Shown: positions 1 to 7,882 of the stretch, one piece after another
Position numbering within the stretch: position 1 is the first letter of the stretch
Layout of the letters: every line of letters begins with the position of its first letter
DNA from: Alkalihalobacterium chitinilyticum
GTDB taxonomy: Bacteria > Bacillota > Bacilli > Bacillales > Bacillaceae_F
Direction of reading: 5' to 3'
Assembly (NCBI RefSeq): GCF_029028005.1
Contig: NZ_JAOTPO010000003.1
Span: forward strand, 1 to 64,000
DNA length: 64,000 nucleotides
The notes under the pieces: generated by a model
Told to the model about the DNA's origin: nothing
The model's input: the letters and a program-made list of their open reading frames with translations, nothing else
The model's database searches: none
Program-made: the position numbers and the translations under genes

Positions 1-127
1 CATCCATTTTTATAATCATGAAAGATACCAAAAAAGATTAAACGGCCTCAGCCCTATGGAATATAGAGCTAAAGCCGCTTAAATACTTTTTATTATTTCC
101 ACTGTCTACTTGACAGGGGGCAGTTCA
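1..127 (+). mobile_element. Right end of an IS3-family (IS150 group) insertion sequence
   Basis: The last 26 codons of a transposase OrfB (stop at 80-82) are followed by a terminal inverted repeat at about 103-127 ending in GGGGGCAGTTCA. Read inward on the other strand this begins TGAACTGCCCCCTGTCAAG, the form typical of IS150-group ends. The left part of the element lies outside the window, so the direct repeat and the intactness of the element cannot be judged. The base just after the repeat is inside the reading frame of a truncated membrane-protein gene, so the element appears to have landed in or next to that gene. Confidence 0.8.
2..82 (+). CDS. IS3-family transposase OrfB, C-terminal end (partial)
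   Basis: This is the last 26 residues of a DDE transposase, cut by the left window edge. The segment HERYQKRLNGLSPMEYRAKA is the familiar tail of the rve integrase domain in IS3-family OrfB proteins, where a NxxRxQxxLxGxSPxEYR pattern follows the catalytic core. The stop codon lies about 20 bases before the terminal inverted repeat, the usual spacing for this group. No more can be said about activity because the catalytic residues are outside the window. Confidence 0.8.
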   Translation: MHFYNHERYQKRLNGLSPMEYRAKAA

Positions 128-280
128 TTGTTGCTTTTAAGTAGTTTTTTTAAATACTTAGATGTGATCATTTACAGCCGAGATGAAGCCACTGTTTTTG
201 ATTTTGTCATGCTCCCTGCCGTTGCAATCGGCTTTATTTACTTTTTTATGCAGGCATTTGTCCATTATAAAAAGCTATGA
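128..280 (+). pseudogene. C-terminal stub of a membrane-protein gene cut by the IS element
   Basis: An open frame runs from the IS end to a TGA at 278-280 and encodes about 50 residues: a hydrophobic start, a charged loop (IYSRDEATVFDF), a clear membrane helix (VMLPAVAIGFIYFFMQAF) and a basic tail HYKKL. It has no start codon or ribosome binding site of its own and begins exactly at the inverted repeat, so it is best read as the 3' part of a gene interrupted by the insertion. A rho-independent terminator overlaps its stop codon, which supports a formerly real gene. The protein family is not recognised. Confidence 0.6.
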
Positions 281-306
281 TCCGTATTTACAGGATTATA
301 GCTTTT
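270..306 (+). terminator. Rho-independent terminator overlapping the stub's stop codon
   Basis: Arms AAAAGCTATGATCC (270-283) and GGATTATAGCTTTT (293-306) pair with one mismatch around a 9-base loop and are followed by a T-rich tract. It may serve both strands, since the DUF4349 gene ends at 394 on the minus strand. Confidence 0.7.
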
Positions 307-393
307 ATTCATATTTATCACGGAACTATTAGAAATTTATGGATCTATACTAATAACCGATTTTAAACTGTTTTCGTTAACTCGTTTAAACTC

Positions 394-1329
394 CTACAAA
401 GTCTCTGTATTTTTAGTTCGCTTTCGGAGTTTATAGATGACAACAAGTACAATGATCCCCATTGGAATAAAAATTGGTGAGAGACCTATAAGTAAAACAA
501 CAAGACCTGAAAATAAAGCGACCGTATTATTGATGGATGACATGAATAAACTTTTCGACTTTTCCCAAGTATTTAGGTCACTACTTCCTTGGATCGATGG
601 AACATTCACTTTATTTTCTTGTAAGTAGATCGTGACTGTTGAGAACTCTACATTTTTTTCTAAATAGTTCATTCGCCCAAGGGTTCGCTCAATTTCTTCT
701 TGAACCTTAGCTAAGTCAGAAGAAATTTTTAATAAGTCTTCCGTATTTTCAGCGTCTTCCATAAATGCAAGCAGACGTTTCTCTACGACTCGTTTGGAAC
801 GTAAACGAGATTCTAAATCCACATATTCTTCCGTTACATCATTTCCACTAATCATTCGTTCGTTTACTTTTACACTTGCAGACTCTACATCATTTAAAAA
901 CGCTTGGAAATGTTTTTGCGGTACTTTTACGATCAGATTTCCGTGAATTTGTTGTTCTCCTGATCGAAAAACTGACGACTCAATGACAAACCCTCCAAGT
1001 TCTTTTACTTGTTTTTGAATTGCAGCTTCTGATTGATGGTAATCGTTCACCTCAAGTGATAAGTGTGCATTGTAAATAACCATTCTCTCTGAAGATTCAC
1101 TATTTGAAGATTGATCAGTAGAAACAGAAGCTTCCTCTACCATCTCTTTTTCTCCGGTCAACCCTCGGCTAGCTACGCCGCTATAGCTTGCTTCTTCAGC
1201 AACCATATCCATTGCACCAGTGTCTTCACTCATTTCTGTCCGATATTCGTTGCTGCTGCAAGCTGCTAATAGGATGCTAAAACCAAGTATCGTGACTATA
1301 ACTAGTAATTGTACGTGTCTTTTCTGCAT
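394..1329 (-). CDS. DUF4349 family lipoprotein
   Basis: A lipoprotein of 311 residues. It has an N-terminal signal with lipobox LLAACSS, a low-complexity Ser/Glu-rich linker, then the DUF4349 domain containing a predicted coiled coil (about residues 170-225, rich in Glu/Leu/Lys) and a C-terminal membrane helix followed by a basic tail KLRKRTKN. It is therefore anchored at the membrane with the domain outside. Its function is unknown in the family. The start is taken as the ATG at 1329, with GGAG 11 bases upstream; an in-frame GTG four codons earlier overlaps that ribosome binding site and is unlikely. The gene stands alone on the minus strand. Confidence 0.8.
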   Translation of the reverse strand: MQKRHVQLLVIVTILGFSILLAACSSNEYRTEMSEDTGAMDMVAEEASYSGVASRGLTGEKEMVEEASVSTDQSSNSESSERMVIYNAHLSLEVNDYHQSEAAIQKQVKELGGFVIESSVFRSGEQQIHGNLIVKVPQKHFQAFLNDVESASVKVNERMISGNDVTEEYVDLESRLRSKRVVEKRLLAFMEDAENTEDLLKISSDLAKVQEEIERTLGRMNYLEKNVEFSTVTIYLQENKVNVPSIQGSSDLNTWEKSKSLFMSSINNTVALFSGLVVLLIGLSPIFIPMGIIVLVVIYKLRKRTKNTETL

Positions 1330-1515
1330 GATCTTACACACTCCATTCGTTTCGGTTTAAACATTAGACGACCTTTAACGAAAAAAAGTTACAATAGATT
1401 TACAGTCAATGTAAGAACTAGAAAAAGGGCTGTTTGGTAAGGCTATAGAACTGTTCTTTTGAAAAAAACACTGTTAGATTAGATCCTAATTGCGCCGCTG
1501 TTATTAACTTAGTTT

Positions 1516-1564
1516 AAAAGGCTGCCCCAACGAGAAATTGCTCTTGTTGAGGCAGCCTCTTTTT
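1516..1564 (-). terminator. Stem-loop terminator after the DHH phosphoesterase gene
   Basis: GGCTGCC(C)CAAC pairs with GTTGaGGCAGCC around a 14-base loop, flanked by A-rich and T-rich runs (AAAAGG ... CCTCTTTTT). It lies just below the stop codon of the minus-strand DHH gene and could work in both directions. Confidence 0.7.
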
Positions 1565-1605
1565 AGATTCGTTCGATCTTTTTTGTTAATAGATAAAAAG
1601 TGCTG

Positions 1606-2898
1606 TTAGTGTGATAAAGGTCGATCTTCTTGCTCAGAAGAGTGGACAATCGGTTCATAAGTCGCAAAACTCATACCCTTCTCAGGCGATTTTTCGTATT
1701 CATTCGTTTGCTCTTTTTTAATTGTTTGAATTAATGTTTGTGAGAGGTAATCGACATATTGTTCGTCCCTTGCTAACCAAGCAGCGTGATTTCTTTTTAG
1801 AAAGTATTCTGCTTCGTCAAACGCTGTAAAGGTTTGTTCAATCACTTTACCATTTCGGTCAATACACCATTTATTCTCACCGACACGATAAACAAAAAAT
1901 TGATCTTCAAAATGATTTTCATAGTAACAACCTTTTTCAGCAGCTTTTAGGTTATATTGATTACGGAACGCATCTGGTTTCATCGGCTCAATACGGAATG
2001 CCTCCGCAACAAACAGTTGATACGCCTGATCTGTTAAAGGGCACCCTGATGCTTTCGCATGTCCTCCACCGCCAAATTGCCCTGCCACTTCTGAAACATC
2101 GATATGATCATGAATGGTACGCAAACTGATCTTTTTCCCGCCGACATTCATTATTGCTATGTAATCTAAATGAGGATTTTCTTTTCCGAGTTCATTTCCT
2201 AATTCTGAATGATAGTTTTCCGCATGGACGATGCCGACACATTTACTATCAATAAAAGTCTGTACCATTTCTCTTCGTTTTCTCCGAACATATCTTTCAA
2301 TTTTATTTTCTTCCATATCTAAAATTTTCGTTTCAAATTCATCAAAAGAAAAACTGTCACTTTCTTGTAGTCGACCCGCCATTCGCTCTTCAAAATCTTC
2401 GATCGAAATCATAAAGAAAAGATCATTGAGTCGTTTTGCTGTTTCGTTATTATTTTTTTCCCACTCCCATGTATCATAGAGTCTTACTAATTCAACAAAC
2501 TCTTCCACCACAGGAGAAGACTCCAACTGTCCGTTGGCAACTAAATATTCATAAAATAATGAGGTTGCTGCCGTTAACCTTCCATCATCGTACTCGACTT
2601 TTACACTTCCCCATTCGTAATCATTAAAATGAAGAGCCGTCTTGTGATGGTCAATCAATTTAGCTTTGCTTGTTTTTTTATAATACTCATTGATTTTTTT
2701 TGTATTTTGTTCATTGACTGATAGATCGGTTACTATGATAAAATCGTCGTTTTTCGCTCGCTCTAAAAAACGTTCGACTTGAAAGTCTAATCCGCTGACA
2801 GAGTTATAACGAACTCGCACTTGATCTTGAAAGGCGAGCTTGGCCAAGATCCCACAACCAACCCCGTCTAAGTCATTATGAGTAAATAAATGAAACAT
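1606..2898 (-). CDS. DHH/DHHA1 family phosphoesterase, NrnB-like oligoribonuclease
   Basis: A 430-residue member of the DHH phosphoesterase superfamily. It probably degrades short RNA oligonucleotides or related phosphodiesters in the cytoplasm. The N-terminus has THNDLDGVGCG (metal-binding Asp motif), then VTDLSV and LIDHHKTA (the DHH motif); the DHHA1 domain carries the signature GQFGGGGHAKASG. Overall length and order fit the NrnB/YngD branch better than the shorter NrnA/YtqI. The start is the ATG at 2898, preceded by GAGGAG with 10-base spacing; the longer open frame has no ribosome binding site. It is divergent from the 3109 gene. Substrate assignment is by family only. Confidence 0.75.
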   Translation of the reverse strand: MFHLFTHNDLDGVGCGILAKLAFQDQVRVRYNSVSGLDFQVERFLERAKNDDFIIVTDLSVNEQNTKKINEYYKKTSKAKLIDHHKTALHFNDYEWGSVKVEYDDGRLTAATSLFYEYLVANGQLESSPVVEEFVELVRLYDTWEWEKNNNETAKRLNDLFFMISIEDFEERMAGRLQESDSFSFDEFETKILDMEENKIERYVRRKRREMVQTFIDSKCVGIVHAENYHSELGNELGKENPHLDYIAIMNVGGKKISLRTIHDHIDVSEVAGQFGGGGHAKASGCPLTDQAYQLFVAEAFRIEPMKPDAFRNQYNLKAAEKGCYYENHFEDQFFVYRVGENKWCIDRNGKVIEQTFTAFDEAEYFLKRNHAAWLARDEQYVDYLSQTLIQTIKKEQTNEYEKSPEKGMSFATYEPIVHSSEQEDRPLSH

Positions 2899-3108
2899 CT
2901 CGCTGTCACTCCTCATTCTATGTTGTTCCATTATTATGTGACAAATCATGCAAAACCATCAATTTTTGAAAAAACAACTTCGTTTAAAGAAACGTAAAGG
3001 AATTGCAGCTAAAACGATCCATTTGTTTTTCTCGGAAGATCCAAAAAGGAATAACTTGAACGTAATATTCACATGTTATTAAAAACAGGAAGTCTGGGAG
3101 GTTTTCAA

Positions 3109-3369
3109 GTGACAGCAAATGAGGAGATCGAACGTTTTTTAAATAAAGCACAAGATTTGGTTGATGATGGCCTAGATGAGCTTTTAGAAACAAAAATCAT
3201 TCGTGAAAATGACCTTTCTGACTATTCGTATATTCAACATCAACTACATGAATTAGTAGAAGAAGCCGATCAATTAATGGACCAATATCCAGATCAACGA
3301 AACAGATTAGCCGAGTTACAACGAAAAATTAAAGAAATTCAAGAAGTAATGGTTAAAGGAATTTATTAG
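3109..3369 (+). CDS. Small conserved-looking helical protein, unknown function
   Basis: An 86-residue, acidic, all-helical protein with no membrane segment and heptad-like spacing of Leu/Ile, especially in its second half (LHELVEEADQLMDQY and the RLAELQRKIKEIQEV stretch). No family is recognised. The start is a GTG at 3109 preceded by GGGAGG at 6-7 bases; an ATG 12 codons upstream lacks a ribosome binding site. It is followed after 11 bases by another small gene, and both end at one terminator, so they form a two-gene operon. Confidence 0.7.
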   Translation: MTANEEIERFLNKAQDLVDDGLDELLETKIIRENDLSDYSYIQHQLHELVEEADQLMDQYPDQRNRLAELQRKIKEIQEVMVKGIY

Positions 3370-3380
3370 GGGGCAAAAAA

Positions 3381-3569
3381 ATGAACTACGATCAATTAAA
3401 ACAAATTGTCTTATTAACCCAAGATGCAACTGATATAGGTTGGGAATTTTTTATGGATGAAGGTCATTTAAAAGCTCGTGACAACACTTACGCTCAAGAT
3501 ACATTAACCTTTCAAAGTGAAGATCACTTCTATGAATGGTTAGAGGATCAGTTTGATAAAAAAGATTAA
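3381..3569 (+). CDS. Small acidic protein, unknown function
   Basis: A 62-residue acidic protein rich in aromatic residues, with no signal or membrane segment. A ribosome binding site (AGGGGG) lies 7 bases before the ATG. It is the second gene of a short operon with the 86-residue helical protein and is followed directly by a strong terminator. No family is recognised. Confidence 0.7.
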   Translation: MNYDQLKQIVLLTQDATDIGWEFFMDEGHLKARDNTYAQDTLTFQSEDHFYEWLEDQFDKKD

Positions 3570-3570
3570 G

Positions 3571-3620
3571 AAAAAGGCTGACTTACAAGTGTATTGTTCA
3601 CTTCTGTCAGCCTTTCTTTT
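3571..3620 (+). terminator. Bidirectional terminator between convergent genes
   Basis: AAAAAGGCTGAC pairs with GTCAGCCTTTCTTTT around a loop with a second small stem (AAGTG/CACTT). It separates the plus-strand small-gene operon from the convergent minus-strand membrane-protein gene. Confidence 0.8.
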
Positions 3621-4077
3621 ATGGTTGTACCGTCTTTACAAATAAAAATTTTAGCCACTGATAGATGTTGATCACAAATACAAAACAAACGGAAATAATA
3701 AGGAGTGTTGCTCCACCCTTATAGAACAATACAATCGTCATCAACCCAATCACGGTCATAATGGCAATTCGGAGAAACGACTCCTCCAGCTTTTCTGCCT
3801 CAATTTGTTGATACAGCATTTTACACGCTGAAACCAAACATGCCGTTGCTAAAAAGTAGAGACTCCCCGGTATTAAAAATTCATGAATAATATCAAAACT
3901 AAAAACAAACGAGGCTTGTCCTGCCCCCGTTAGGATCGATTGAAAATAGAAAAGAATTTCATCAATCATTTGATAGAACGGGACATGATTCATTTGATTA
4001 GAAATAGTGCCCCCAATAAATGCAAAAATAAACCCAAAAATAACGAATATAAATGGTAGAACAAAAACCATCTCCAC
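3619..4077 (-). CDS. Four-helix membrane protein, unknown function
   Basis: A 152-residue integral membrane protein. Hydrophobic stretches lie at about residues 3-25, 65-85, 103-122 and 124-145, with a short charged stretch (QQIEAEKLEES) between the second and third. No catalytic motif or family is recognised. It sits alone between a shared terminator and the 48-bp palindrome that follows the alpha-glucosidase gene. Confidence 0.6.
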   Translation of the reverse strand: MEMVFVLPFIFVIFGFIFAFIGGTISNQMNHVPFYQMIDEILFYFQSILTGAGQASFVFSFDIIHEFLIPGSLYFLATACLVSACKMLYQQIEAEKLEESFLRIAIMTVIGLMTIVLFYKGGATLLIISVCFVFVINIYQWLKFLFVKTVQP

Positions 4078-4177
4078 ACCTCATTTCAATCTCTTTTCTA
4101 TCACTCTATTCAAAAAAATAGATTTTAGAATAAATAATAGAGAAAAGAGAAATAAAAAATGGTACCACAATAAAAAT

Positions 4178-4225
4178 GGTGCCAGGCACCTTTACCACTG
4201 TGATAGAGTAAAGGTGCCTGGCACC
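4178..4225. repeat. 48-bp dispersed palindrome (GGTGCCAGGCACC type), copy 1
   Basis: Two perfect 18-base arms, GGTGCCAGGCACCTTTAC and its complement, flank the 12-base loop CACTGTGATAGA. A near-identical copy lies at 10422-10469 and related single-arm or variant copies at 35184 and 40077. This copy lies just below the stop codon of the alpha-glucosidase gene and may double as its terminator, although there is no long T-run. Confidence 0.9.
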
Positions 4226-4253
4226 GATTAAATAATGGCACCGATTATTGTTA

Positions 4254-5933
4254 TTATGATAGTTTGTATACTCTTGCTTCGTATGGGCGAAGTGCGATTT
4301 GGCTGATTGCTTCACTTTCTTCTACATTATAGTTACTAATGAGTAGAGTGTTATGCTTGCTAGATAGGTCTTCTGGCAGTTCAAATGTAGTGTCTTCACC
4401 GTAGAAATTACATACGACGACTAATTTCTCATTTCCAAGTGTTCTTGTATAAGCAAATACTTGAGGGTGATCTTCATGAAGAATATCATAGTCTCCGTAT
4501 ACGATGATTTCATGCTGTTTCCGCAATTGAATGAGTTTGCGGTAGTAGTGATAGATTGAATTGGAATCTGCTACTACTTTTTCTGCATTAATCTCACGAT
4601 AGTTCGGATTCACTTTAATCCAAGGTGTTCCCGTCGTAAATCCTGCATTTTCACTGCTATTCCATTGTACTGGCGTTCTGGCATTGTCACGACCCTTTAC
4701 ATAAATGCTCTTCATGATGTCTTTAACCGGAACACCAGCTTCAACTTTTTCCTTATACATGTTTAGGATTTCAATATCACGATAATCATCGATCGAATCG
4801 AACTTCACATTAGTCATCCCAATTTCTTCACCTTGATAGATATAAGGTGTTCCTTTCATCATGTGAAGAAGCGTCGCTAACATTTTTGCAGACTCATTAT
4901 GATAATTTTGATCATCACCAAAACGTGATACAATCCGCGGCTGATCATGGTTATTCCAGTACAAGCTATTCCATCCTGCTTTTTCTAACCCTTTTTGCCA
5001 TCTAGATAAGCTCCATTTTAAATCTTTTAAATCTAAAGGTTTTAAATCCCATTTTCCATTCGGACCTGAATCTAGGTCGACATGCTCAAACTGAAAGACC
5101 ATATTTACTTCTTTACATTGCTCATCTGTATAAAGCTGAGCTTGTTCAGGCGAAACACCTGGCATTTCGCCTACAGTCATTACATCGTAGCCACTCAATG
5201 CTTGTTGATGCATCTCTTGTAAATACTCATGAATTTTGGGTCCGTTCATAAAGTATGGTGCACCCGATACATACTTCTTGCCTTCTTGAGGCTCTCCATC
5301 TGGTAAACCGTCTACTTTTGAAATAAAGTTAATAACGTCCATGCGGAAGCCGTCAATTCCTTTATCCAGCCACCATTTCATCATGTCATATACTTCACCG
5401 CGTAATGTAGGATTTTCCCAGTTTAAATCAGGCTGCTTTTTTGAGAAGAGATGCAGGAAATATTCATCCGTTGTTTCATCGTATTTCCATGCGGATCCAC
5501 TAAAACACGACTCCCAGTTATTTGGCTCTTTTCCGTCCTTGCCTTTTCTCCAAATGTAATAGTCACGATAAGGATTGTCTTTGGATTTCTTTGCTTCGAT
5601 AAACCATTCATGTTCATCTGAGCTATGGTTCACCACTAAATCCATTATTAGTTTCATTCCACGATTATGAATTTGAGCTAATAACTCTTCCCAATCAGCC
5701 ATGGTTCCAAACTCATCCATAATATCTTTATAATCACTGATGTCATAACCGTTATCATCATTCGGTGATTTATAAACAGGTGACAACCAAATGATATCGA
5801 TCCCTAAATCTTTTAAGTGGTCTAGCTTAGAAATAATTCCTTGAATGTCACCAATACCGTCCCCGTTACTGTCCATAAAACTTCTCGGATAAATTTGGTA
5901 TACAACACTTTCTTTCCACCATACTTTTTCCAT
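4254..5933 (-). CDS. GH13 alpha-glucosidase (oligo-1,6-glucosidase / MalL type)
   Basis: A 559-residue cytoplasmic alpha-amylase-superfamily enzyme that hydrolyses imported alpha-glucosides or isomalto-oligosaccharides to glucose. The catalytic machinery is visible: GFRMDVINF (nucleophile Asp199), VGEMPG (acid/base Glu256), NNHDQPR (transition-state Asp), plus the calcium-loop-like DSNGDGIGD near residues 21-29 and a C-terminal beta domain. Length matches oligo-1,6-glucosidases (about 555-565). The start is the ATG at 5933, with AAAGGAG 9 bases upstream; an ATG three codons earlier touches that site. It is the last gene of the sugar operon, 20 bases after the second permease. Exact specificity (maltose, isomaltose, trehalose or other) cannot be read from the sequence. 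Confidence 0.88.
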   Translation of the reverse strand: MEKVWWKESVVYQIYPRSFMDSNGDGIGDIQGIISKLDHLKDLGIDIIWLSPVYKSPNDDNGYDISDYKDIMDEFGTMADWEELLAQIHNRGMKLIMDLVVNHSSDEHEWFIEAKKSKDNPYRDYYIWRKGKDGKEPNNWESCFSGSAWKYDETTDEYFLHLFSKKQPDLNWENPTLRGEVYDMMKWWLDKGIDGFRMDVINFISKVDGLPDGEPQEGKKYVSGAPYFMNGPKIHEYLQEMHQQALSGYDVMTVGEMPGVSPEQAQLYTDEQCKEVNMVFQFEHVDLDSGPNGKWDLKPLDLKDLKWSLSRWQKGLEKAGWNSLYWNNHDQPRIVSRFGDDQNYHNESAKMLATLLHMMKGTPYIYQGEEIGMTNVKFDSIDDYRDIEILNMYKEKVEAGVPVKDIMKSIYVKGRDNARTPVQWNSSENAGFTTGTPWIKVNPNYREINAEKVVADSNSIYHYYRKLIQLRKQHEIIVYGDYDILHEDHPQVFAYTRTLGNEKLVVVCNFYGEDTTFELPEDLSSKHNTLLISNYNVEESEAISQIALRPYEARVYKLS

Positions 5934-5953
5934 TGCTGTCATCTCCTTTTTGT

Positions 5954-6775
5954 TTACTTAATTGCCCCTTTGGTTACTCCACTAATGATCCATTTTTGTA
6001 AGAAAATATAAACGAGTAACATCGGTAATAATGCTAGTAAATAAGAAGCAAAAGCTAAGTTGTAATTTGTACTAAATTGTGATTGGAACACATATTGTAC
6101 AAGTGGTAACGTCATATCATTACGATCACTTAAGATTACTAATGGCAGCATAAAGTCGTTCCATGCCCATAAGGCTGTTAAAATGCCAACCGTTGCATTC
6201 ATCGGAGTCAATAGCGGGAAAACGATTCTCCAGAAAACACCCCAACGTGAACACCCGTCAATTATTGCTGCTTCTTCAAGTTCTACTGGAATCGATTTAA
6301 TGTAACCAACATATAAGAATATATTAAAAGCAAGTCCGTAAACAATATACAAAATAATTAAACCGGTGGGATTCATCATCGAAATCGCACTCATTTGCTT
6401 TACGATCGGTAACATGATGATCGGGAACGGAACAAACATCGCACTTACAAAATAATAGAATAACACTTTATACGTTTTTTTGTGCAGATTACGCGCAATT
6501 GCGTAAGCTACCAAGGAATTCGTTAAGATTGTAAATACGACAGTAAAGAAAGTAATGTACGCACTATTTTTTAAAGCATTAAAAAAGTTCGTCATTTCTA
6601 TTGCTCTAGTAAAATTATCTAATCGCAATTCAGTCGGTAAAGCTAAAATTGACTGCGCCGTTTCTTGTGGCGTTTTTAAGGCATTGACTACCGTTAAATA
6701 GATTGGAAATAAAATGACGATTGAACCGATAATTAATAGTAGAGTTACAGGCCAATTTATTTTTCTTCGATCCAT
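5954..6775 (-). CDS. ABC sugar transporter permease, MalG/CUT1 family
   Basis: A 273-residue inner-membrane permease with six predicted helices, one of the pair forming the channel of a CUT1-family sugar importer. The EAA loop is visible as EEAAIIDGCSRWGVFWRIVFP, the site that docks the ATPase. It overlaps the upstream MalF-type gene by one base (TAATG), so the two are translationally coupled. No ATP-binding subunit is encoded here, as is common for Bacillus CUT1 systems served by a shared MsmX-type ATPase. Confidence 0.9.
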   Translation of the reverse strand: MDRRKINWPVTLLLIIGSIVILFPIYLTVVNALKTPQETAQSILALPTELRLDNFTRAIEMTNFFNALKNSAYITFFTVVFTILTNSLVAYAIARNLHKKTYKVLFYYFVSAMFVPFPIIMLPIVKQMSAISMMNPTGLIILYIVYGLAFNIFLYVGYIKSIPVELEEAAIIDGCSRWGVFWRIVFPLLTPMNATVGILTALWAWNDFMLPLVILSDRNDMTLPLVQYVFQSQFSTNYNLAFASYLLALLPMLLVYIFLQKWIISGVTKGAIK

Positions 6776-7641
6776 TACATCTGCACCTCCCGTTTTTGTA
6801 AATAACGGATTTGGATCACTGAAATCGTAACAATGATAATAAAGTAAACGACTGCGTTAGCTGACTGGTAGGCAAACTCTCCACCTTGGAAACCGCCACG
6901 GTAAATAAGTAGAGAAATAGATTCTGTTGATCTACCAGGACCACCGCCAGTTAATGCCATGATGTGGTCGAATACCATTAAAAAGTTTTTCATTGCGAGT
7001 ACCATATTAATTGTAAAGAACGGTGCGATGAGCGGGAATGTAATTTTCCAGAAATCCTGCCATTTATTCGCACCATCAATGCTTGATGCCTCATAAATAT
7101 CTTGTGAAATCGTTGCAAGACCTGCTAAATACAAAATCGTATTAAACGCAGCTGCCTGCCAAACTGCAACAACAACGATTCCCAGCCATGCCAGATCAGG
7201 GTTCCCTAATATACTTGCTGTTAATGCGTTAATTCCTAGGTTTTCTGCAATAGAAGGAACAAAGATTGCAAAAATATAGTTAAAGATAAATCCTACGATT
7301 AAAATACTTAAAATATTTGGCATGAAGTAAATGCCTCGTAGTGTCTTCTTAAATTTGATTTTTGAGTTCAATCCTAAAGCAATGGCTAAACTGATGATGT
7401 TAACTAAAACCGTAGAAAGAACGGCAAATTTAAATGTGAAAATATAAGCATCTATTGCACGTGAGTCTTTAAACACGTTAATGTAGTTTCTAAATCCTAC
7501 AAACTCCCATGAACCATATCCTTTAAAGTTCGTGAAACTATAAAATATACCTTGAAGCACTGGGAATGTATGAAAGGTAAAAAATAAAACGACCGCTGGA
7601 AGTACCATCAAAAAGTAGGGGCTTATTTTTTTCTTTTTCAT
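6775..7641 (-). CDS. ABC sugar transporter permease, MalF/CUT1 family
   Basis: A 288-residue permease, the partner of the MalG-type protein. It has six predicted membrane helices and the EAA motif YEASSIDGANKWQDFWKITF. The first helix follows a short basic N-terminus, MKKKKISPYF. It lies about 240 bases after the binding-protein gene, with a probable stem-loop between them, and is coupled to the second permease. Its length is close to MsmF/AmyD-like proteins rather than the longer enterobacterial MalF. Confidence 0.9.
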   Translation of the reverse strand: MKKKKISPYFLMVLPAVVLFFTFHTFPVLQGIFYSFTNFKGYGSWEFVGFRNYINVFKDSRAIDAYIFTFKFAVLSTVLVNIISLAIALGLNSKIKFKKTLRGIYFMPNILSILIVGFIFNYIFAIFVPSIAENLGINALTASILGNPDLAWLGIVVVAVWQAAAFNTILYLAGLATISQDIYEASSIDGANKWQDFWKITFPLIAPFFTINMVLAMKNFLMVFDHIMALTGGGPGRSTESISLLIYRGGFQGGEFAYQSANAVVYFIIIVTISVIQIRYLQKREVQM

Positions 7642-7796
7642 ATTTTTTCTTCTCCTCCTCTTATGAAGTCAAAATTAAGTTATCTATGGAAAGCAATTTC
7701 ATATCATCATATTTTATATAAGACAATTTCTTACGAAGATTAATTGATAACCTCCATAGGAAATTGTCCTATAACCGAGGCCTTCCATTATTGAAG

Positions 7797-7852
7797 GAGC
7801 AAGGCTTCCCCCCTGTGGTTACACTAGGACGTTGCTTAGGAAAGCCTGCTCA
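7797..7852 (-). promoter_or_regulatory. Intercistronic stem-loop between binding protein and permease genes
   Basis: Imperfect arms AGCAAGGCTTCC and GGAAAGCCTGCT lie in the 240-base gap between the binding-protein gene and the first permease gene. There is no long T-run on the minus strand. Such structures often protect or partly terminate the transcript so that binding protein is made in excess; that role is inferred from position only. Confidence 0.35.
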
Positions 7853-7882
7853 CGTTTCTATTACTTCTATTAATTTCTAAAA

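Noticed and set aside
4106-4315. A short ORF spanning the 48-bp palindrome at 4178
   Set aside because: Its translation is that of the palindrome and the end of the alpha-glucosidase gene; no ribosome binding site.
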